A stretch of DNA of 64,000 nucleotides from Loktanella sp. PT4BL (lineage in GTDB: Bacteria; Pseudomonadota; Alphaproteobacteria; Rhodobacterales; Rhodobacteraceae), in contig NZ_QJJL01000001.1 of the NCBI RefSeq assembly GCF_003201935.1, forward strand, positions 124,001 through 188,000. Direction: 5' to 3'. A program made the position numbers and the translations under genes. Below the pieces are notes generated by a model. It had not been told where the DNA came from, made no database searches, and saw only the letters and a program-made list of their open reading frames with translations. Positions 32,115 to 40,866 of the stretch are shown here, one piece after another. Each line of letters opens with the position of its first letter. Within the stretch, counting starts at the first letter, position 1.

Positions 32115-32675
32115 TTAACCGAGTTGAATAGTTGTTTCGTCCACGAAGGACGCGACAGGAACGGGCAGATTGCTTGGCGCTGGGCCACGGCGAATCCGGC
32201 CGGAAGTATCGTAGTGTGATCCGTGGCACGGGCAGAACCAGCCGCCAAAATCACCTGCGTCACCCAAAGGCACACAGCCAAGGTGTGTACAAACACCCAT
32301 CTGGACCAGCCAAACACCATCTTCTGTCAGTGCGCGGTTTTCGTCAGTGGCTGGCGTTCCGTCAGGCAGGTTCGCGTTCTCGGCGCTCTGGTCCGGAAGG
32401 TCCGACAGTTCGACGGCGCGCGCTTCGGCGATTTCTTCTTCGGTACGGGACCGGATAAAGACCGGTTTACCTTGCCAAAGCACTGTGATCTGGGTGCCTG
32501 GGGCGACCGCGCTGACATCAACGCGGATCGAGGCGAGCGCCAAAACATCGGCGGAAGGGTTCATCTGGTTTACCAGTGGCCAAACTGCGGCGCCCGTTAC
32601 CACAACACCCGCACCAGCGGTTGCGTAATAAAGAAAGTCGCGGCGTGTGCCCTGATGATCATCTGCATGTGACAC
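32115..32675 (-). CDS. petA: Rieske iron-sulfur subunit of the bc1 complex
   Basis: PetA carries the [2Fe-2S] cluster that takes the first electron from quinol. Both cluster boxes are intact: [15 protein letters not shown] and CPCHGSHYD. The N-terminus has a twin-arginine signal ([20 protein letters not shown]). The GTG at 32675 is chosen because the product then starts [14 protein letters not shown], matching Rhodobacter PetA, and GGAG lies nine bases upstream. The in-frame ATG at 32684 touches the ribosome site directly. First gene of petABC. Confidence 0.95.
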   Translation of the reverse strand: MSHADDHQGTRRDFLYYATAGAGVVVTGAAVWPLVNQMNPSADVLALASIRVDVSAVAPGTQITVLWQGKPVFIRSRTEEEIAEARAVELSDLPDQSAENANLPDGTPATDENRALTEDGVWLVQMGVCTHLGCVPLGDAGDFGGWFCPCHGSHYDTSGRIRRGPAPSNLPVPVASFVDETTIQLG

Positions 32676-33090
32676 TGGATGCATCTCCGATTCTTTTGAT
32701 GGGCTCTACGCCCGCACGAGAAAATAGACCGACGGGTCGGTCAGTCAATTTGAGCGCTGTTTAACTATCAAACCATTCAAGGTCCAGCGGACAATCGGGC
32801 GCAGGCCCATAAGACAGTCCTGTTATGCGCTAACAGCGAACACTTCGTTAAACAGGCGGAAAGAATCACCTGTGGCCCATTCAGGCAAAACAGCCTAAAC
32901 TTCTGGCGGAAATGATGGAATTCGCCCAACTGTGGCAATAGTGTGGCGGGAATTTCCGATAAAATACGGCTATTTGTGTCAGTGACGCCACATGCGCGCA
33001 GCAACACGCCTCTGGGCGTTAGTGTTTTATTGTCAGCTTTGTGGCAGGTCTCTACCCGAGTTAGGTGCCACTCATTTCGGACAAGCTGCT
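32676..33090. promoter_or_regulatory. Divergent promoter region petA / predicted lipid A oxidase
   Basis: This 415-bp interval has no supported gene. It contains a TetR-type palindrome at 32727-32742 near petA and must hold the petABC promoter and that of the divergent outer-membrane gene. An open frame running into it from the right (from 32992) is an upstream extension of that gene without coding support. Nothing else clear was seen. Confidence 0.6.
32727..32742. promoter_or_regulatory. TetR-type palindrome upstream of petABC
   Basis: GACCGAC and GTCGGTC form a perfect 7-bp inverted repeat with a GG centre, 52 bp from the petA GTG. The size and sequence resemble operators of TetR-family regulators. 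No regulator gene is adjacent. Confidence 0.5.
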
Positions 33091-33735
33091 ATGCGCCGTG
33101 CCCTGTCATATTGCCTTTGTGCTGTCATTGCACCTGCCCTCGCGATAGCGGATGTGCAGTTGAGCTTTTATGGAGGCGCGCAGACCGCGCCAGCGTCTGA
33201 TATTTCGATTCGTGATCCATTGATTGGGGCGGATGACTTTTCCCAGGATTGGGAAGGGCGGTCGTCCGAGGCGCCGATTTACTACGGGGTGCGTGCAACA
33301 CGCTGGCAGTCGCCGACATTCGGGTACGGACTGGATTTCGCACACAACAAGGTCTACCCCGCCAACGGTATCGCAGCACCCGGTTACGAGGTGCTGGAAT
33401 TTACTGACGGTCTGAATACTCTGACGCTCAATGCGTATCGGCGTTGGAATGACGTACTTGGCGATGTGACGCCCTATGTTGGCGGTGGGATCGGTTTGGC
33501 CGTGCCGCATGTCGAGGTCGTCAACGGCAGTTCCGAGACAAACGGCTACCAACTGACGGGTCCCGCCGCGACGCTGGTAGCCGGTGCCGCCATGCCCATC
33601 AACGACCAATGGTCCGTATTCGGCGAATACAAAGGCACATTCTCATCCAACCGTGCTGATCTTGATAGTGGCGGCACGCTTGAAACCGACATTTTCACAA
33701 ATGCCGTCAATTTTGGCGTCAGCTTCGATTTCTAG
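33091..33735 (+). CDS. Outer-membrane beta-barrel protein, predicted lipid A oxidase (LpxQ-like)
   Basis: The 214-residue precursor has a signal peptide (MRRALSYCLCAVIAPALAIA) and a small beta-barrel ending in aromatic-terminated FGVSFDF, which is typical of outer-membrane sorting. Segments such as DVQLSFYGGAQTAP, YYGVRATRW and GVRAT...FGYGLDFAHNKVY resemble rhizobial-type LpxQ, which oxidises the proximal glucosamine of lipid A to 2-aminogluconate in the outer membrane. This assignment is from recalled family features and is moderate. ATG 33091 is chosen for the signal peptide; the frame is open to 32992. A generic OmpA-like porin is the alternative. Confidence 0.65.
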   Translation: MRRALSYCLCAVIAPALAIADVQLSFYGGAQTAPASDISIRDPLIGADDFSQDWEGRSSEAPIYYGVRATRWQSPTFGYGLDFAHNKVYPANGIAAPGYEVLEFTDGLNTLTLNAYRRWNDVLGDVTPYVGGGIGLAVPHVEVVNGSSETNGYQLTGPAATLVAGAAMPINDQWSVFGEYKGTFSSNRADLDSGGTLETDIFTNAVNFGVSFDF

Positions 33736-33740
33736 CGCTG

Positions 33741-34343
33741 TTACTCAGCCTTTGTCGCAACCATGCTGTCGCGTTTACTGAATTCTGCATGCCAGCTTGC
33801 CAGCGCTTCGTTTCCGTTGCGCCAGCCACGCGCATCATGTCGCAGATCAATATAGGATAGCGCACAGGCAACCGCGATCTGCCCGATATTGAGCGGGCCG
33901 GTCAGGTGACTCATCCAGCGGCTATTGATTGCGGCGATGCCACGGGCGGCTTTGGCCCATTGAGCTTCAACCCAGTCAGGCGATTGTTGGTCCGCAGGGC
34001 GTAGCCGTGTTTCATAAGCCATCGACACAGTTGCATCCATGATCGCGTCGGCTGTGGCCTCGAGCGTGAGAATTTCCCAGATGCTGCTTTGCGGATAAAG
34101 GTTTGCACCAGCCAGATCATTCAGAAAGCGTGTGATGACACGGCTGTCATAGATCGCCGGACCATCGGCGCGGATCAGTGCGGGTATTTTGCCCATCGGA
34201 TTAGCAGCAATCACCTCGGGCGCCGAGTTAAAAGCAGAGGTCGAAACGACCACCTCTTCGACTGTATCCACCAGCCCTGTTTCGCGGATCAGCACGCGCG
34301 CTTTGCGCACAAAAGGAGAAGCGGGAGAGATCAGCAACTGCAT
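33741..34343 (-). CDS. Glutathione S-transferase family protein
   Basis: This is a 200-residue, two-domain GST. The thioredoxin-like N-terminal domain starts MQLLISPASPFVRKARVLI, with SPFVRK at the usual catalytic position, and has the glutathione-contact NPMGKIPALI with the cis-proline near residue 52. A helical C-terminal domain follows. The substrate is unknown. ATG 34343 is preferred over upstream open frame because the domain starts there. It is 20 nt downstream of another GST-like gene on the same strand. Confidence 0.88.
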   Translation of the reverse strand: MQLLISPASPFVRKARVLIRETGLVDTVEEVVVSTSAFNSAPEVIAANPMGKIPALIRADGPAIYDSRVITRFLNDLAGANLYPQSSIWEILTLEATADAIMDATVSMAYETRLRPADQQSPDWVEAQWAKAARGIAAINSRWMSHLTGPLNIGQIAVACALSYIDLRHDARGWRNGNEALASWHAEFSKRDSMVATKAE

Positions 34344-34363
34344 GGGAGTCGTCCTTATCTGGG

Positions 34364-34996
34364 TCAGGGAAACAAGACCTGATCCTGCCCCTCTTGCCAA
34401 GGCGGATATTTCGTCATGACGGCGCGGAACCGTTCGGAGTCCAGAAAATCATCAAGCCAGGTGGTCAAAGGCCCCAAGCCTTGCGCATCAAACCATGCGC
34501 GGTCTGTGTTCGCGAACTGGCGCACAAAGGGCAGAATTGCCATATCAGCCAAAGTACGCCTGTCGCCCATTAGGAACGGAGACTGTGCAAGGCGGTCGTT
34601 CAATTCCGTAAGAAATGCCATCGCCTTGGCGCGCTCTTCCTCTTCACTGCGGTCGGGAAAGCGGACGGCGTATTTTGTATGATCCAGGGCGCTTTTGAAC
34701 GGACCGTCATTTTGGTCAATCAGGGCGTGGCCCTCGCGCGGCATATCAAGCCAGCCCTCGGGGTCATTGCGGCCCAATGCCCAGAGCATGACATCGCGGC
34801 TTTCCTCGATCACTTGGTCCCCGTCCTGCACCACAGGCACCGTGCCTTTGGGTGAGGCAGCCAGAAAAGGCGCGGGCTTCTCTCGTAGCAGGATTTCCTG
34901 CAATGCAACCTGCACACCGCTTGACTGGATCGCGAGGCGGGCGCGCATCGCGTAGGGGCAGCGCCGAAAGCTCCAAAGGATCGGCAGCGTTGTCAT
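34364..34996 (-). CDS. Glutathione S-transferase-like protein
   Basis: The 210-residue product has a GST N-terminal domain with the redox-like site SFRRCPYAMRARLAI and the GTVPVVQDGDQVIEES segment containing the cis-proline. The C-terminal helical domain includes LMGDRRTLADMAILPFVRQF. The CPYA motif suggests a cysteine-type (omega/beta) GST rather than a tyrosine or serine type. Its start overlaps the stop of mtaB, so it sits in the dapF-mtaB-GST-GST run on the minus strand. Confidence 0.87.
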   Translation of the reverse strand: MTTLPILWSFRRCPYAMRARLAIQSSGVQVALQEILLREKPAPFLAASPKGTVPVVQDGDQVIEESRDVMLWALGRNDPEGWLDMPREGHALIDQNDGPFKSALDHTKYAVRFPDRSEEEERAKAMAFLTELNDRLAQSPFLMGDRRTLADMAILPFVRQFANTDRAWFDAQGLGPLTTWLDDFLDSERFRAVMTKYPPWQEGQDQVLFP

Positions 34997-36252
34997 GCGG
35001 TCAGCTGCGTGCCTGCAAATCCGGTGATCTGCGCCTGCACGATCTGGCTTTCGGGCTGGTCAGTGTCGAACACCACTTCAGTGAACTGCGCGGTGCGACC
35101 CATCCGCGCATTCTCCATCAGCACCTGATGGGTCTTGCCCTGTTGGGCGGCCAAATGCCGCGCGACTTGCGCTTCACCTGCCGCGCGCAAGGCGGCAGCG
35201 CGGGTTTTGATCAGCTTGCCATTCACCTGCGGCATCCTCGCAGCAGGCGTGCCGGGGCGCGGGGAGTAGGGAAAGACATGCAGCCATGTCAGATCGCATT
35301 CTGCGACAAGCGCCAGAGAATTGGCAAACATCGCGTCCGTCTCGGTCGGGAAGCCTGCGATGATGTCGGCGCCATAGGTCATGTCGGGGCGCAGTTTCCG
35401 CGCCTCCTGGCAAAAAGCGATGGCATCGTCGCGCAAGTGGCGGCGTTTCATCCGTTTCAGGATCATATCGTCGCCATGCTGCAAGGACAGGTGCAAATGC
35501 GGCATCAGGCGCGGTTCGGTGGCGATGGCCTGCATGAGGTTCTCATCCACTTCGATACTGTCGATCGAGCTGATCCGCAGTCGCGGCAGGTCCGGCACCA
35601 GTTTGAGGATGCGCATCACCAGATCGCCCAGTTTCGGCGTGGCAGGAAGATCGGCGCCCCAACTGGTCAGATCGACGCCTGTCAGCACGACTTCATTGTA
35701 TCCCGTATCCACCAGCCGCTTGATCTGATCCACCACAACGCCAGCGGGGACCGAGCGGGAATTGCCGCGGCCATAAGGAATGATGCAGAACGTGCAGCGG
35801 TGGTCACACCCGTTCTGGACCTGCACATAGGCACGGCTGCGGGTGCCGAAGCCGTCAATCAGGTGGCCTGCGGTTTCCGTGACCGACATGATGTCGTCAA
35901 CCTGCACAGGTTCGGTCTGCCCGATCAGATCGGGGGCCATGCCTGCCCATGTGGCGGGGTCCATCTTTTCGGTATTGCCGATGACGACATCGACCTCGGC
36001 CATTCTGGCGAAAGTGTCGGGTTCTGTCTGCGCGGCACATCCTGTGACGATCAGCTTGGCATCAGGGTGATCGCGGCGCAGCTTGCGGATGTCCTGACGC
36101 GCTTTGCGCACGGCCTCTGCTGTCACGGCGCAGGTGTTCACCACGATGGCGTTATCCACGCCTGCCGCTGTCGCCAGTTGCTTCATCGCCTCGGTCTCAT
36201 AGGCGTTCAGGCGGCAACCATGGTTGGAAAATATCGGTGCTGTTTTCACCAT
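34993..36252 (-). CDS. mtaB: tRNA t6A37 methylthiotransferase MtaB
   Basis: MtaB is a radical-SAM enzyme that converts t6A to ms2t6A at position 37 of ANN-decoding tRNAs. The 419 residues have an N-terminal UPF0004 domain with cysteines in FSNHGCRLNAYE, VVNTCAVT and VTGCAAQ. The radical-SAM CxxxCxxC motif is in QNGCDHRCTFCIIPYGRG. A C-terminal TRAM-like region follows. It overlaps both dapF (ATGA) and the downstream GST gene. tRNA-Lys(TTT), a likely substrate, lies about 0.9 kb away. Confidence 0.95.
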   Translation of the reverse strand: MVKTAPIFSNHGCRLNAYETEAMKQLATAAGVDNAIVVNTCAVTAEAVRKARQDIRKLRRDHPDAKLIVTGCAAQTEPDTFARMAEVDVVIGNTEKMDPATWAGMAPDLIGQTEPVQVDDIMSVTETAGHLIDGFGTRSRAYVQVQNGCDHRCTFCIIPYGRGNSRSVPAGVVVDQIKRLVDTGYNEVVLTGVDLTSWGADLPATPKLGDLVMRILKLVPDLPRLRISSIDSIEVDENLMQAIATEPRLMPHLHLSLQHGDDMILKRMKRRHLRDDAIAFCQEARKLRPDMTYGADIIAGFPTETDAMFANSLALVAECDLTWLHVFPYSPRPGTPAARMPQVNGKLIKTRAAALRAAGEAQVARHLAAQQGKTHQVLMENARMGRTAQFTEVVFDTDQPESQIVQAQITGFAGTQLTA

Positions 36253-37067
36253 CAGAGCCGCCAGACGCCGTCAAAGACATGTGCAGTCGGACCCGTCATC
36301 CACACGCCATCATCACGCCAGTCGACATGCAGGCTGCCGCCATCCAGGTCGATTCTGACAGACCGCCCTGTCAGCCCGCGCCGCGCGGCAGCGACAGCTG
36401 TGGCACAAGAGGAAGAGCCAGAGGCCAGCGTCACACCGACGCCGCGTTCCCAAACGCGCATCCGCAGGTGATCGGGGCCGATCACGCTGGCGAATTGTAC
36501 GTTGGTACGTTGAGGATACAGCGGGTGATGTTCGATTGCGGCCCCTCGGGTGGCCAGATCAACGGCCTCGGCATCCGCTACAAAGAATGTGCAATGCGGG
36601 TTCCCCATGCCGGTTGCTGTGGGTGCACCATCGATGGGCAGTTCAAGCGTGTCCATTGCGCGCGCCAGCGGCACATCCTGCCAGTCAAGCTGGGGGTGCC
36701 CCATGTTTACCGACGTCAGGCCATTGCCTGCATCCAGTGCCTGCAAGATACCGCGCTCTGTTTGCAGGGTCAGCGCGTCTGTGCCGCTCTGATCCATCAG
36801 ATACCGTGCTATACAGCGCGTGGCGTTGCCGCAGGCCCCTGCCAGTGATCCGTCGCTGTTCCAGAATGTCAGCCGCACATCGGCTTCGGTCGTGTCGGAC
36901 AGCACGGCAAGCTGGTCAAACCCCACGCCGCGATGGCGGTCTGCGATTGCCACAGCGATAGCCCCATCCACGCGCGGGGTGATTCCCCGTTCGTCCACGA
37001 CAACAAAGTCGTTTCCCAGCCCGTGCATCTTCATAAAGGGCAAATATGATGAGTCGTTTGCGGTCAT
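36252..37067 (-). CDS. dapF: Diaminopimelate epimerase with a substituted catalytic cysteine
   Basis: DapF interconverts LL- and meso-diaminopimelate in lysine and peptidoglycan synthesis. The 271-residue protein has the DapF N-terminus [18 protein letters not shown] and the first active-site cysteine in GACGNATRC. The second site, normally ACG in other DapF proteins, reads [13 protein letters not shown]: serine stands where the second catalytic cysteine belongs, confirmed at codon level (TCT). A nearby cysteine four residues later may compensate, or this may be a lineage variant. ATG 37067 is chosen over an upstream TTG. Confidence 0.93.
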   Translation of the reverse strand: MTANDSSYLPFMKMHGLGNDFVVVDERGITPRVDGAIAVAIADRHRGVGFDQLAVLSDTTEADVRLTFWNSDGSLAGACGNATRCIARYLMDQSGTDALTLQTERGILQALDAGNGLTSVNMGHPQLDWQDVPLARAMDTLELPIDGAPTATGMGNPHCTFFVADAEAVDLATRGAAIEHHPLYPQRTNVQFASVIGPDHLRMRVWERGVGVTLASGSSSCATAVAAARRGLTGRSVRIDLDGGSLHVDWRDDGVWMTGPTAHVFDGVWRL

Positions 37068-37163
37068 GGCGGCGATATATGCCAAGGCAGACAAGTTATC
37101 CAGCAGTCAGGGGAATTTGGGGGTTGACCGCACCCCCGTGGCTTTCTAGATACCGCCCTCAGT

Positions 37164-37239
37164 GGGCCGTTAGCTCAGTTGGTAGAGCAACTGACTTTTA
37201 ATCAGTAGGTCGATGGTTCGAACCCATCACGGCTCACCA
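37164..37239 (+). tRNA. tRNA-Lys (anticodon TTT)
   Basis: A 76-nt cloverleaf is complete including the encoded CCA. The acceptor stem is GGGCCGT with ACGGCTC, the D arm is GCTCAGTTGGTAGAGC, the anticodon stem ACTGA/TCAGT carries loop CTTTTAA, and the T arm contains GGTTCGAACC. The TTT anticodon decodes lysine. Confidence 0.98.
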
Positions 37240-37306
37240 CTTTATCCCTGATATTTGCGGATTTATGCAAACTCGCCGCCTGGGTCTTTCCGCGTGTACG
37301 TCGTAG

Positions 37307-38506
37307 CTATTGCACAAGAAAACGGTGGCTAAGTGGCAGGCTTGCCGCGCCAAGAACGCGGGCATCAGGGCCGCGCGTGCCTGTTGCGATATCGGGTCTG
37401 TCCATACCGGTCATATCCAACGTCGCGAGATGCGCTCTGGTTTGTGCGGTTACCTCGGCGCAGAGCGCACGCGGCATCCATCCATCAATCATAACCAGTT
37501 CAAGATCAACGATCGCCTGCGTCGACTGGATCGCATGCGCGATGGCGTGCGCGCATTGCGCGGTCCATTCGGCGACGATGTCTTCGGGGAAGTCCCAGTT
37601 TTCCGGATCAACCCACATTTGTTGCGCATCAACGCCGTTCTGGACAAGCGCCTCTTCCAGCTTTGCCAAAGAGGCAAGCTCGATCATCGGGCGTGAAACA
37701 CCATTGCGGTCAGGGATGTTCAGGGGCCCGAAACTGGCGGCATTGCCGGTTGACCCTGTGTAAAGCGTGTTGCGCAGCACCAGACCACCGCCAATGAAGA
37801 AGGCGATGAAGAAGCAGAGCGTATTTGCAGGCAGCGGATTTTCACCGAACACCATCTCGGCGCTACAGGCCGCGGTTCCGTCGTTCTGCAAGAAGACAGG
37901 CATCCCGAGCGCTTCGGCGATCTCTGTCTCCAAATCGCGGTATTCCCAATTGGCCATGCGTTCTGCTTCTACCCCGATATGCTCAGGCCAGCTCCAGAGA
38001 AAAAAGGGCATTGCAATGCCTAGGCCTGCGATCCGTGGTTTCAGGCGTGCAGGAAGCCGGGCGCGTAGTGATTTTGAAGACGTTTTGGCAAATTGCAGAA
38101 CCTTATCGAAATCAGGGTAGTCATAGATCTGTTTTTCGCGATCGATGATTTGCCCGAGAAAATCGATTACAACCATCTCGACCGAGCGACGGCCCACCTT
38201 CATGCCTAGAAAGACAACACCTGAAGGGTTGAGCGAGAGAGGCACAGACGGTTGCCCGATTCGGCCACGTGAAGGCGTGCCGCGCAGAATAAGGCCATCG
38301 GCCTCAAGTGATCCGATCAGGCGGGCAACGGTTTGGGCTGACAAACCAGTGCGGCGCGCAATGTCGGCTTTCGCCATGTCGGAATTTCGGCGCAAGAGGC
38401 TGAGGACAACGCGCTCGTTTCGTTCGCGCATGCCGCCTTGATTGGTGCCGCGCTCAAATGTCGCGTCGTCCGATTCGTCCCTGTCCGGTTCCTGAATTCT
38501 GTCCAT
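37307..38506 (-). CDS. frcR: ROK-family transcriptional regulator, probable fructose operon repressor
   Basis: The 399-residue protein has an N-terminal winged helix (RRNSDMAKADIARRTGLSAQ near residue 45) followed by a ROK sugar-kinase-like domain with FLQNDGTAACSAEMVFGEN and a glycine-rich phosphate-binding loop (FFIGGGLVL). Divergent placement next to frcBCAK matches the frcR-frcBCAK layout known in rhizobia, so it most likely represses that operon and responds to sugar. Which sugar is an inference. ATG 38506 is preferred over an upstream TTG. Confidence 0.85.
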   Translation of the reverse strand: MDRIQEPDRDESDDATFERGTNQGGMRERNERVVLSLLRRNSDMAKADIARRTGLSAQTVARLIGSLEADGLILRGTPSRGRIGQPSVPLSLNPSGVVFLGMKVGRRSVEMVVIDFLGQIIDREKQIYDYPDFDKVLQFAKTSSKSLRARLPARLKPRIAGLGIAMPFFLWSWPEHIGVEAERMANWEYRDLETEIAEALGMPVFLQNDGTAACSAEMVFGENPLPANTLCFFIAFFIGGGLVLRNTLYTGSTGNAASFGPLNIPDRNGVSRPMIELASLAKLEEALVQNGVDAQQMWVDPENWDFPEDIVAEWTAQCAHAIAHAIQSTQAIVDLELVMIDGWMPRALCAEVTAQTRAHLATLDMTGMDRPDIATGTRGPDARVLGAASLPLSHRFLVQ

Positions 38507-38549
38507 CGCACCCAACTATTCTTTGGTTTCGCCAAGCAATAGCATATTA

Positions 38550-38574
38550 AATAACTCTCTGGAAGTTAGTTATT
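38550..38574. promoter_or_regulatory. Candidate ROK-repressor operator between frcR and frcB
   Basis: AATAACT and AGTTATT form a perfect 7-bp inverted repeat with an 11-bp spacer. It overlaps a TTGACA hexamer at 38573-38578 that could be the frcB -35. Position and symmetry suit binding by the divergent ROK protein. Confidence 0.5.
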
Positions 38575-38644
38575 GACAGTCCGTCGGAAAAGCTTCAGTT
38601 TCCGGTCTCACGGGAACGACTACAAAGGTCATGGGAGGACCATT

Positions 38645-39673
38645 ATGTTTAAATCCACAAAGACAGCCCTTTTGGGCGGTGCAATTGCTATTGCCAGCAG
38701 CGGCGCAGCTTTTGCCGACGCACACGGACCATCCGCGTGCCTGATTACAAAGACAGACACCAACCCTTTCTTTGTTAAGATGCGCGAAGGTGCCGAGGCT
38801 GCTGCCGAAGCTGCGGGCATGACGCTGAGCTCTTTTGCAGGGCGTGTTGACGGTGACCACGAAACACAGGTTGCTGCGATCGAGACCTGCATCGCAAACG
38901 GCGCATCCGGTATTTTGCTGACAGCGTCCGACACATCATCCATCGTTGGTGCTGTGACCCAGGCACGTGAAGCAGGCCTGTTGGTTATCGCGCTCGATAC
39001 ACCGCTTGATCCGATTGATGCCGCTGACGCGACATTCGCGACCGACAACTTCCTTGCCGGTGAACTGATCGGCCAGTGGGCTGCAGCGACACTTGGTGAT
39101 GAAGCCGCAAACGCGAAAATCGCCATGCTTGACCTTGCTGTCAGCCAGCCAACTGTTGGTGTGCTGCGCGACCAAGGCTTCTTGCAGGGCTTTGGTATCG
39201 ATCTGGGCGACCCGAACAGATGGGGCGACGAAACCGATCCGCGCATCGTTGGCAACGACGTCACCGCAGGTAACGAAGAAGGCGGCCGTCGTGCGATGGA
39301 AAACCTTCTCGCTGTCGATCCGATGATCAACGTCGTCTACACAATCAACGAACCAGCCGCCGCTGGTGCCTATGAAGCGCTGCGTTCTATCGGTCGTGAA
39401 AATGACGTGCTGATCGTGTCTGTCGACGGTGGCTGCCCTGGTGTGCAGAACGTCGCTGACGGTGTGATCGGTGCGACATCGCAGCAGTATCCACTGTTGA
39501 TGGCGTCCAAAGGGATCGAAGCGATTGCGGCATATGCAGCCGATGGCACATTGCCTGAAAACACACCAGGCAAGAACTTCTTTGACACCGGCGTTGCTCT
39601 GGTCACCGACCAGCCAGCGGAAGGCGTTGACAGCATCTCGGTTGCCGAAGGCATGGAGCTTTGCTGGGGTTAA
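38645..39673 (+). CDS. frcB: Sugar ABC transporter substrate-binding protein (fructose type)
   Basis: This is a periplasmic binding protein of the ribose/fructose class. The 342-residue precursor has a signal peptide ([20 protein letters not shown]). Its mature N-terminus contains [20 protein letters not shown]. The second lobe has [20 protein letters not shown] near residue 265, typical of FrcB-like proteins. GGGAGG at 38632-38637 precedes the ATG. The 104-nt gap to frcC is consistent with higher expression of the binding protein. Confidence 0.9.
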   Translation: MFKSTKTALLGGAIAIASSGAAFADAHGPSACLITKTDTNPFFVKMREGAEAAAEAAGMTLSSFAGRVDGDHETQVAAIETCIANGASGILLTASDTSSIVGAVTQAREAGLLVIALDTPLDPIDAADATFATDNFLAGELIGQWAAATLGDEAANAKIAMLDLAVSQPTVGVLRDQGFLQGFGIDLGDPNRWGDETDPRIVGNDVTAGNEEGGRRAMENLLAVDPMINVVYTINEPAAAGAYEALRSIGRENDVLIVSVDGGCPGVQNVADGVIGATSQQYPLLMASKGIEAIAAYAADGTLPENTPGKNFFDTGVALVTDQPAEGVDSISVAEGMELCWG

Positions 39674-39777
39674 ATCCCTGACACATCTTTGTTAAACTTT
39701 GAAGAGGGCAACGTGTTTGCCCTTTTCTCTAAGAAGCTGAATTTGCCGTTCACGCCGTTGCCACGTTGGGGAGCATA

Positions 39778-40866
39778 ATGCCAAACGATTCCGATAACTA
39801 TGAATCTGTTGTCAAAACGGAGCGCACTGAAACAGTTGCCGCGTTCGTAGATAACCGCAAAGGGTTCATGCACAGTTTACAGCACTTGCTGCACGTCAAT
39901 CCCGCGCTTGTGCCGTTGTTTGTGCTTGTCGCTTCAATTGCGGTGTTCGGGTTGCTTTTGGGTTCAACCTTCTTTTCACCCTTCGCGTTGACGCTGATTT
40001 TGCAACAGGTGCAGATCGTGGGCATCGTCGCGGCGGCGCAATCTCTGATCATCCTCACGGCAGGTATCGACCTGAGCGTCGGCGCAATCGCTGTTCTGTC
40101 GAGCGTGATCATGGGGCAGTTCACCTTTCGATACGGTGTTCCGGTCGAGGCTGCGATTGTCATCGGCCTTGCCTTCGGCACATTGATCGGCACGATCAAC
40201 GGATGGCTTGTTGCGGTGATGAAATTACCGCCCTTTATTGTAACCTTGGGGATGTGGCAGATCGTTCTGGCAGCCAACTTCCTTTATTCCGCGAACGAGA
40301 CAATCCGTAGTCAGGATATCGAGGCTGAAGCGCCCTTGCTCCAGTTCCTTGGTACAACCTTTAAGGTCGGCGCGGATGCGAATGGCAGCGGCGGCGCCAC
40401 CTTTACCTATGGTGTGATCGCCATGATCCTTATTTTTGCCGTGCTGACATATGTGCTTAGCCAAACGGCTTGGGGCCGCCACGTCTATGCCGTGGGCGAT
40501 GACCCCGAAGCAGCGCAGCTTTCCGGTGTGAATGTCCGCTATACGCTTATTTCGGTCTATGCCGTCACCGGTTTTATCTGTGCGATTGCAGGCTGGGCCT
40601 TGATTGGCCGGATCGGGTCTGTCAGCCCGACATCGGGTCAGCTTCTGAATATTGAGAGCATCACGGCCGTTGTGATCGGTGGCATCTCGCTCTTCGGGGG
40701 GCGCGGGTCGATCCTTGGGCCGCTCTTTGGTGCGCTGATTGTGGGTGTCTTTACGCTTGGCCTGCGCCTTGCGGGGGCAGACGCGCAGTGGACTTATCTT
40801 CTTATCGGCGTGCTGATCATCGGCGCTGTCACCGTGGACCAATGGATCAGAAGGGTATCGGCATAA
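39778..40866 (+). CDS. frcC: Sugar ABC transporter permease
   Basis: This is the membrane subunit of the importer, 362 residues, of the RbsC/FrcC family. About ten hydrophobic helices follow a 40-residue cytoplasmic start. The family signature LIILTAGIDLSVGAIAVLSS lies near residue 100, and the cytoplasmic loop contains WGRHVYAVGDDPEAAQLSGV. ATG 39778 has GGGGAG upstream, and a TTG before it is not needed. The stop overlaps frcA (TAATG). Confidence 0.91.
   Translation: MPNDSDNYESVVKTERTETVAAFVDNRKGFMHSLQHLLHVNPALVPLFVLVASIAVFGLLLGSTFFSPFALTLILQQVQIVGIVAAAQSLIILTAGIDLSVGAIAVLSSVIMGQFTFRYGVPVEAAIVIGLAFGTLIGTINGWLVAVMKLPPFIVTLGMWQIVLAANFLYSANETIRSQDIEAEAPLLQFLGTTFKVGADANGSGGATFTYGVIAMILIFAVLTYVLSQTAWGRHVYAVGDDPEAAQLSGVNVRYTLISVYAVTGFICAIAGWALIGRIGSVSPTSGQLLNIESITAVVIGGISLFGGRGSILGPLFGALIVGVFTLGLRLAGADAQWTYLLIGVLIIGAVTVDQWIRRVSA

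Noticed and set aside
34852-36471. A 539-codon open frame on the plus strand across the GST and mtaB genes
   Set aside because: It lies antisense to mtaB and a GST gene that both have clear family motifs; long antisense frames are common in this GC-rich codon usage, and its translation shows no domain.
37164-38506. tRNA-Lys as an integration site for a genomic island
   Set aside because: No integrase gene or duplicated tRNA 3' end was seen, and the following frc genes look like ordinary chromosome.
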